Below are positions 58,985-64,000 of a stretch of 64,000 nt of DNA, one piece after another. Each line of letters starts with the position of its first letter. Within the stretch, counting starts at the first letter, position 1. The position numbers and the translations under genes were made by a program. The stretch is from Fallopia convolvulus (lineage: Eukaryota; Streptophyta; Magnoliopsida; Caryophyllales; Polygonaceae): assembly GCA_964016875.1 (NCBI GenBank), contig OZ024718.1:45299906-45363905 (forward strand), read 5' to 3'. The notes beneath the pieces were generated by a model. That model saw only the letters and a program-made list of their open reading frames with translations. It did not search any database and had not been told where the DNA came from.

Positions 58985-59376
58985 AAAGGCAGACATAGGA
59001 GATCAACATAGCAATGCAAAGGACAGTAATGCTCAAACTCCATCATTAGCACTTTGCTCAGACTGTGTCACAATCCTAGGGAAGTTTACCTCAATGGAGC
59101 CCGAGATCTATGACGGTACAGGAAAAACCATTGGGATTGGTAGTTTGTTCTTTCTGATGGAGTGCCTCCACAACCTTATTGAGTGCACTGAAGTGGAAAA
59201 GGTGCACCTTGCCACTCTTTATTTGAGGGGAAAAGCACAAGATTGGTAGGAAACTTCAAGCTTGTCGGAATACCCAGGGCTGAATTGGGATATATTCAAA
59301 TGTAAGATGATGGACCGCCTCGGAAAGACATGGGGAGAGGAGAAGCATAATGAAATTCCTTACCCAAGAATTTGTA
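58985..59376 (+). pseudogene. Ty3/gypsy gag fragment
   Basis: It reads ILGKFTSMEPEIYDGTG, FLMECLHNLIECTEVEKVHL and ATLYLRGKAQDW, then TAG (59247) where the family has a second Trp, then NWDIFKCKMMDRLG. This is the core gag pattern of chromovirus-type elements. Confidence 0.7.
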
Positions 59377-59741
59377 TGTAATACCCGAAATTTCTTGAGG
59401 AAACCGGTAACTAGATTCCATTCCAATTCCTCCTACATTTTATTCTAAACCTACCTTTCTTATTTCGTGATTGGGCCCAAAATCCTACAAAGCCCAACTT
59501 GAAGCTTGAAGCCCGGTTTCCTTCCCACCTATATTAGATAAAATAGATTTAGAAATATATATATAAATTAGTTAATTGGAACCCTAATCTATCTTATAAT
59601 AAGAGAGAACCTATTTAAACCCTCCTATTGGTTTTCATGTTCGAGATAAGCCCCTGCCACATTTTACATTCTTGTTCTTCCGTCTTCGTAGACAACCAAA
59701 GCCATAAAATCGTCGCCTTTGTCCTGGTTGAGGTCATTCTT
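59377..59741 (+). repeat. Truncated LTR, TGTAATACCC type
   Basis: It starts TGTAATACCCGAAATTTC, a common start of plant chromovirus LTRs, and contains CTATTTAAACCCTCC, a TATA-like promoter region, near 59608. It is cut at 59741 by the insertion of element C. Confidence 0.55.
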
Positions 59742-61166
59742 TGATGTCCATGTTTTTAGCATAGTTTTAGTGTGTTTTTCTAGGACTTTTAGTCTCGTTT
59801 AGTTGTGTTTTTGCGAGTGTTTTGTGTTTTTCTAGTATAGTTTGCATATTTGTGAAAAGTATGAAAACTACGCTATTTGTGTATTTTTGTATAGGTTTTG
59901 AGGCGGATTTGGATGCTTTCAAAGGACATTAGAAGAGAGGATCAAGCTAGGAAGAAGGAAGGAAGAAAACTATGGAAGAAACCCCCACAAAATCCAAAGG
60001 AAGAAGGAAGAAATATGAGAAATCAACTCAAGACCAACCTCGATATCGACCCTCTAGGGGTCGATATCGACCCACTCAGCCCAGCCGCCCAAAATTAAAA
60101 GCCCATTAATTGCTTTTATTCCACAATCTTTTAACTTTAGTAGGTTTTATTTTTATGGAAACTTTTTAAGAGGGATATTCTTGTATAAATACCCTTGTTT
60201 AGACTCAATCTCTCTCTCTCTCACGTGAGTTTTAGTTGGGACGCCTCTTAGGGTTTGTTTAGACGTTCTCTTGGCTTTTTGGAGGAGAAGTTGTTGCTTG
60301 GAGCACAAGAAAGAAGATTGTGGGAGATTTTCTTGTGTTCTTGGTGTGATCTAAGACAAGTTTGAAGTTTTTAATTCAAGTAAGCCTTTAGTTTTAATTC
60401 AATTATGTTCTCTTTCAATTGCTTTGCTTGTTTTTCTCCAATCATGAGTGAGTAGTCTTCTTTTCTAGGGTTGGGGTTAGAAACCCAACATGATTGTGCA
60501 TGAATGATGATGTGATGAATGAATTGAATGCCTTTTATCTATTCTTCTACTTGTTTGTGCAAAAGCTTTGACGAAAGTTGAAGTTTTTCATGTTCTTAAC
60601 TTGATTGAAAGAGAAAGTTGTGAATTTGAATACGAGATAAAGTTTGAGACGAAAGTTGAGAACTTTAGATCAAAGCAAGTAGATTAAGTGAATTGATTTG
60701 TGAAAATCGATTGATTTGCTTGATTAAATCAACGAAAGTTGATAACTTTATGTTAAAGGCATGATATTTATGATTTATGTTATCTAAAATTGCATGACTG
60801 TGTTGTGGTGAACCCCTATCCTAGAGTTTTTCCCTTATTTGAGTTAAGTTTTTATTTCCCGGTTGCCTCGATATCGACCCTGCCCAAGTCGATATCGACT
60901 TGCAATTTTCCCCTTTCTTCTTGCTGTTTACGTAGTTTTTCTACTGCATTCATACCTTGATAACGGCCCTGACAAGGTCGATATCGACCCTTTCCAGTGC
61001 ATTTATTTAGTTGTTTTGCTTTGTTCTTTGCTTTGTTTTGCCTTCTCTTTTGCTTTTTAGTTTAGTAATCAAATATAACCTTGCTTCCCGTGGACGATTC
61101 TGACCTCCCTATACACAGCGAGGTCTTGACTACAAATTTATTTGTTGTCGGGAATCCCTCTCAACA
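59742..61166 (+). repeat. Left LTR of element C (1425 bp)
   Basis: It begins TGATGTCCATG, like TGATATTCATG of A and B, and ends CAACA. A promoter-like TATAAATACCC lies near 60184. Palindrome pairs are at 60040/60061, 60868/60889 and 60957/60978, each at exactly 21 bp. The other LTR is outside the window. Confidence 0.88.
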
Positions 61167-61169
61167 AAT

Positions 61170-61187
61170 TGGCGCCGTTGCCGGGGA
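61170..61187 (+). other. Primer-binding site of element C (tRNA-Asp type)
   Basis: TGGCGCCGTTGCCGGGGA, the unmutated form of the sites in A and B, three bases after the LTR. Confidence 0.88.
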
Positions 61188-61282
61188 AGCAATTGTGCTG
61201 TGTTTGATTACTTGTGGGTTGGGAATAGCCCGACCCCGTTTTTATTTCTAATTTGTTTCTTTTTGTTTGTTTTCTCAGCTTA

Positions 61283-62860
61283 AGCAAGCAGGAAGACGCC
61301 GGCTGGAATTGGATCAAACTGATTATTATTTTGAGCCTGAACGCTTCCTTCATCGACGGAGGCGAGAAAACTGTATAATGGCCGCTACACCTGAGTAGAT
61401 GGCCGAGCAGATGAACGCCCTTCGTAGGCAGATAGAGGTGTTACAAGCTGATCGAGACGTTGTTGCTGTTGTTGAATGTGAACGAGTAAATAATACTCGT
61501 TTACAAGAGCAGTTGAATGATATCCCTAGGAATGCCAAGCAATACATGCATCCGGAACTGAGGGTGCCAGAATAAGCAATAGTGCTTCCTGAGATAGAAA
61601 GGGCGTTTAAAATTAAATCTCAGTTTATATCCTTAATTAAGAGGGCTTAGTTTGAGGGAAAACCAACTGAGTGCCCTATGGAGCATATTCATAATTTTGT
61701 TGATTTATGTGACACCATTGCTGCTGATGGTGTTTCTCTTGAATATGTCCAACTAAAAGCGTTTAAATGGTCTCTTGCAGGTAAGGCCCTGAGCTGGCTA
61801 GAAAGCCTACCTCCTAGGTTGATAAGGACGTGGAGAACCTTGCATGACTTATTCATGACTAAGTTCTTCCCTCCTGCCAAGACTACAGAATTAAGGAAGC
61901 GTATTACTTCTTATCACCAGCTGCCTAACGAGACATTTGTGGAGACATGGGAACGATTCAAGGAGATGCTGAGGCAATGCCCCACCCATGGACAACCGCA
62001 ATACGTTCTGCAAGAGATATTCTTTCAGGGTATAAACGCTGAGACAAAGAACCGCCTCAACTTGCATTATGCTTGCGGTTTTATAGAGATGGAGCCTAAC
62101 ACTGCATGGGAATTGTTGGATAAATTGACCATTTATGATGCAATGTATGGGACCCAGCAGACGCCCAACCTCAAAAATGGCTCTATGCTCCCAACAAAGA
62201 CGAAGTTGATCCCGATGTTAAACATCAATTCTTACAGGATGAAATCAATCGTCTAAAGAAACAGGTAAGTTTTTTGAAAACCTCTCAACCTTGTCAAGAA
62301 TGTGGCTCTCAAGTCCATAGTACTTTTGCCTGCACTAACATTGAGTAGGTTAGAGCCGCTGAGATATATGCTGAAATGAATTATATGAGAGCACAATACA
62401 GAAACCCGCCTAACCATTATGATAGGCCAAACAATTATCCCAGTTGGGGAGGTTACAATCAAAGTCAAAATCAGGCACCTCCACCACATGAAAGGAAGGC
62501 TCCTCCTTACAAACCACCAGGATATCAAGAGCCACTTTCATGGGTACAAGGGTTACAAGAGGGCATTAATGAAGTCCATAATAAGTTCGATGGAGTCCAT
62601 AGCAAGATTGATGGAGTCCAAACCAACCTTAACAATCGGTTGAATAGAGTACAAGCACAGTTGGGAGAGCTAGAAACATGGAAGAAGAGCGTTGAATCCC
62701 AACTTGGCAACCTAGCTGCACAAATTCCGAGACCTCAAGGGCAATTACCGGGTCATCCCGAAGAGAACCCGAAAGGCCAAATTGCAGCAGTCCACCTCCG
62801 AAGTGGAAAGACACTACCAAACCGTGCTAAGGCCAAGGAGAAAGAGCTCGGTAACGAGGA
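61283..62860 (+). pseudogene. gag of element C, start codon lost and several stops
   Basis: Where A and B have ATGCCAGCTGGA, C has AAGCAAGCAGGA at about 61287, so the usual start codon is gone. Stops follow near 61396, 61573 and 61648. The core from 61678 is open (MEHIHNFVDLCDTIAADGVS, ALSWLESLPPRLIRTW, NETFVETWERFKEMLRQ). A frameshift near 62165 precedes the zinc knuckle CQECGSQVHSTFAC, and a stop replaces Gln at 62346. From 62376 the frame is open through the Gag tail (VESQLGNLAAQIPRPQGQL). A 5' splice consensus CAG|GTAAGT (62265) is embedded here, as in B (24437-24442). Confidence 0.85.
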
Positions 62861-63971
62861 CGACGTCCCTAACAAGGTAGATACGGACCCCACAAGGGTC
62901 GATACCGAGCACCAACAGGTCGATACCGACCCCAACTCAGGTAAGTCTTCACCTCCAGACCACTCTCTTAGTCCAGGGCTCGATACCGACCCCACAAGGG
63001 TCGATACCGACCCTTCTAAAGCACCACTCGAGCCTGTTTTGGTTCCGAGACCGGTGAAGACTCTTCCCTTTCCTTCTAAGAAATCTAAGAATTCAACAGA
63101 AGGGAAGTTTAGGCATTTTGTTAAAGTCCTTCAGGGCTTAAATATTTCCATCCCATTCGCTGAGGCCCTAAGTGAAATGGCAACATACACAAAATTCTTG
63201 AAAGATATTCTTAGCAGGAAGAGGTCTATGTCCGAGCTGACTGATGAGGTTCGATCTTTGGAGCTCCTAGAAAAATTAGGCGACCCAGGTAAGTTTGCTA
63301 TTACGATTGGTATTGGAGCTTACCGGTTTGAAGCTTTATGTGACTTAGGAGCCAGTGCAAGTTTACTTCCATTATCAATCTGGTCCAAAGCCAACATGGG
63401 ACCATTGGAACCCATCAACATGAAATTGTACATGGCGGACAGATCCTGTGTCAAGCCTACAGGGGTTGTGGATGATTTTCCAGTTCAGGTGGGCAAATTC
63501 TTTGTCCCAAATGATTTCATTGTCCTGGAGATGCCCGAAGACCCGGTGGTGCCTATCATTCTACGGAGACCCTTCCTAGCCACAGCTGGAGCCATCATTG
63601 ATGTTAGGCAGGGACGCCTAACTTTCGAGATTGGAGATGAAGTGGTGGAATCCCGTTTTAACCCCACAATGAAAGAGACCAATGAATCCAAGGTCAAAAT
63701 GCTCTACACCCGCACTGACTTCATTGAATGTGGGGACCCAATCGAGAGGCTGTTGGCTTATGATGCATTCTCCGGCAGAAGGTGGGCGGAGATTGATCCT
63801 ACAACGTCGATATTGACCCTAGAAGGGTCGTTACCGAAGCTTTTGGCAGGAAAAGATGAAGAAACAAAATCTACAACATCGATATCGGGCACTTCTACCT
63901 CGGTACCGAGGCTACTAACATGCAAAATCGAGTCAATATCGACCCACTCAGGGTCGATACCGACCCTGTGA
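62861..63971 (+). CDS. Protease region of element C, in frame with Gag tail
   Basis: It continues the 531-residue frame that starts at 62376. A linker of VDTDP/LDTDP repeats (palindromes at 62878, 62899, 62920, 62980 and 63001) precedes the retropepsin domain with DLGASASLLPLSIWSKANMG near 63340. The usual ILGRPFLA reads ILRRPFLA, a Gly-to-Arg change. The frame passes the point where B has a stop (MKETNESKVKML) and ends at 63969-63971 in a second palindrome-rich linker just before the expected RT. Confidence 0.8.
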
Positions 63972-64000
63972 TAGAAGATGAAAAGCTTGTGGCGATTGAT

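Larger units (their letters stand above)
59742..64000 (+). mobile_element. Element C: Athila-like Ty3/gypsy retrotransposon, 5' part
   Basis: A 1425-bp LTR (59742-61166), primer site (61170-61187), gag and protease are present. The element runs off the window edge in the protease-RT linker. Gag and protease are clearly homologous to A and B, but the dispersed palindrome is TCGATATCGA/TCGATACCGA instead of TCGTTAACGA. Confidence 0.92.

Overview
This is plant nuclear DNA, almost entirely nested and decayed transposable elements. Two very small paralogous genes are the only candidate host genes I can support. The evidence for a flowering plant (probably a eudicot) is the set of element families: Athila-like and Tat-like Ty3/gypsy LTR elements, a primer-binding site matching a plant tRNA-Asp 3' end, plant L1-type LINEs with DUF4283 and zinc-knuckle ORF1 proteins, Ty1/copia scraps, a hAT-like MITE and a Helitron-like end pair. 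The species cannot be fixed from the sequence. The density of Athila-type elements fits pericentromeric or other heterochromatic DNA.

Layout. 1-9837 (+) is Athila-like element A. Its left LTR is cut by the window edge, it has gag-protease and a 3' ORF, and it has lost RT, RNase H and nearly all of integrase. It interrupts an L1 LINE (9838-13518, minus). Next is a complete relative, element B (13519-27555, minus), with 1515-bp LTRs and a 5-bp target duplication, carrying gag, protease, RT, RNase H, integrase and the 3' ORF. Its gag holds a 470-bp MITE with an 8-bp target duplication. 27556-31400 has short tandem repeats and a decayed Tat-like element. 31861-32007 (minus) is a 48-residue gene, and its diverged paralogue of 46 residues lies at 50196-50336 (minus). 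Between them, 33933-46344 (minus) is a tandem array LTR-gag-LTR-gag-LTR-gag-LTR of a gag-only (TR-GAG type) element, bounded by one target duplication (gtaaa). 51585-52474 looks like a non-autonomous Helitron. 53640-58104 is a LINE ORF1 whose 1.13-kb core is repeated head to tail three times. 58450-59741 is a patchwork of copia, gypsy gag and LTR fragments. 59742-64000 (+) is the 5' part of a third Athila-like element, C.

Main discovery. All three active-looking LTR families (A/B, C and the gag-only array D) carry modules of short palindromes whose centres are about 21 bp apart, i.e. two DNA helical turns. The core differs by family: TCGTTAACGA in A/B, TCGATATCGA or TCGATACCGA in C, CCGCGATCGCGG in D. 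Modules occur in LTRs, untranslated leaders and inter-domain linkers of the polyprotein. A/B and C have them in the same positions with different cores, so the sites changed in concert even inside coding sequence. Several modules sit just upstream of consensus 5' splice sites that are conserved between A, B and C. I know of no described system that explains this.

Most retroelement genes are broken by stops and frameshifts. Many of the stops are Trp-to-stop G-to-A changes, as expected for long-silenced methylated DNA.
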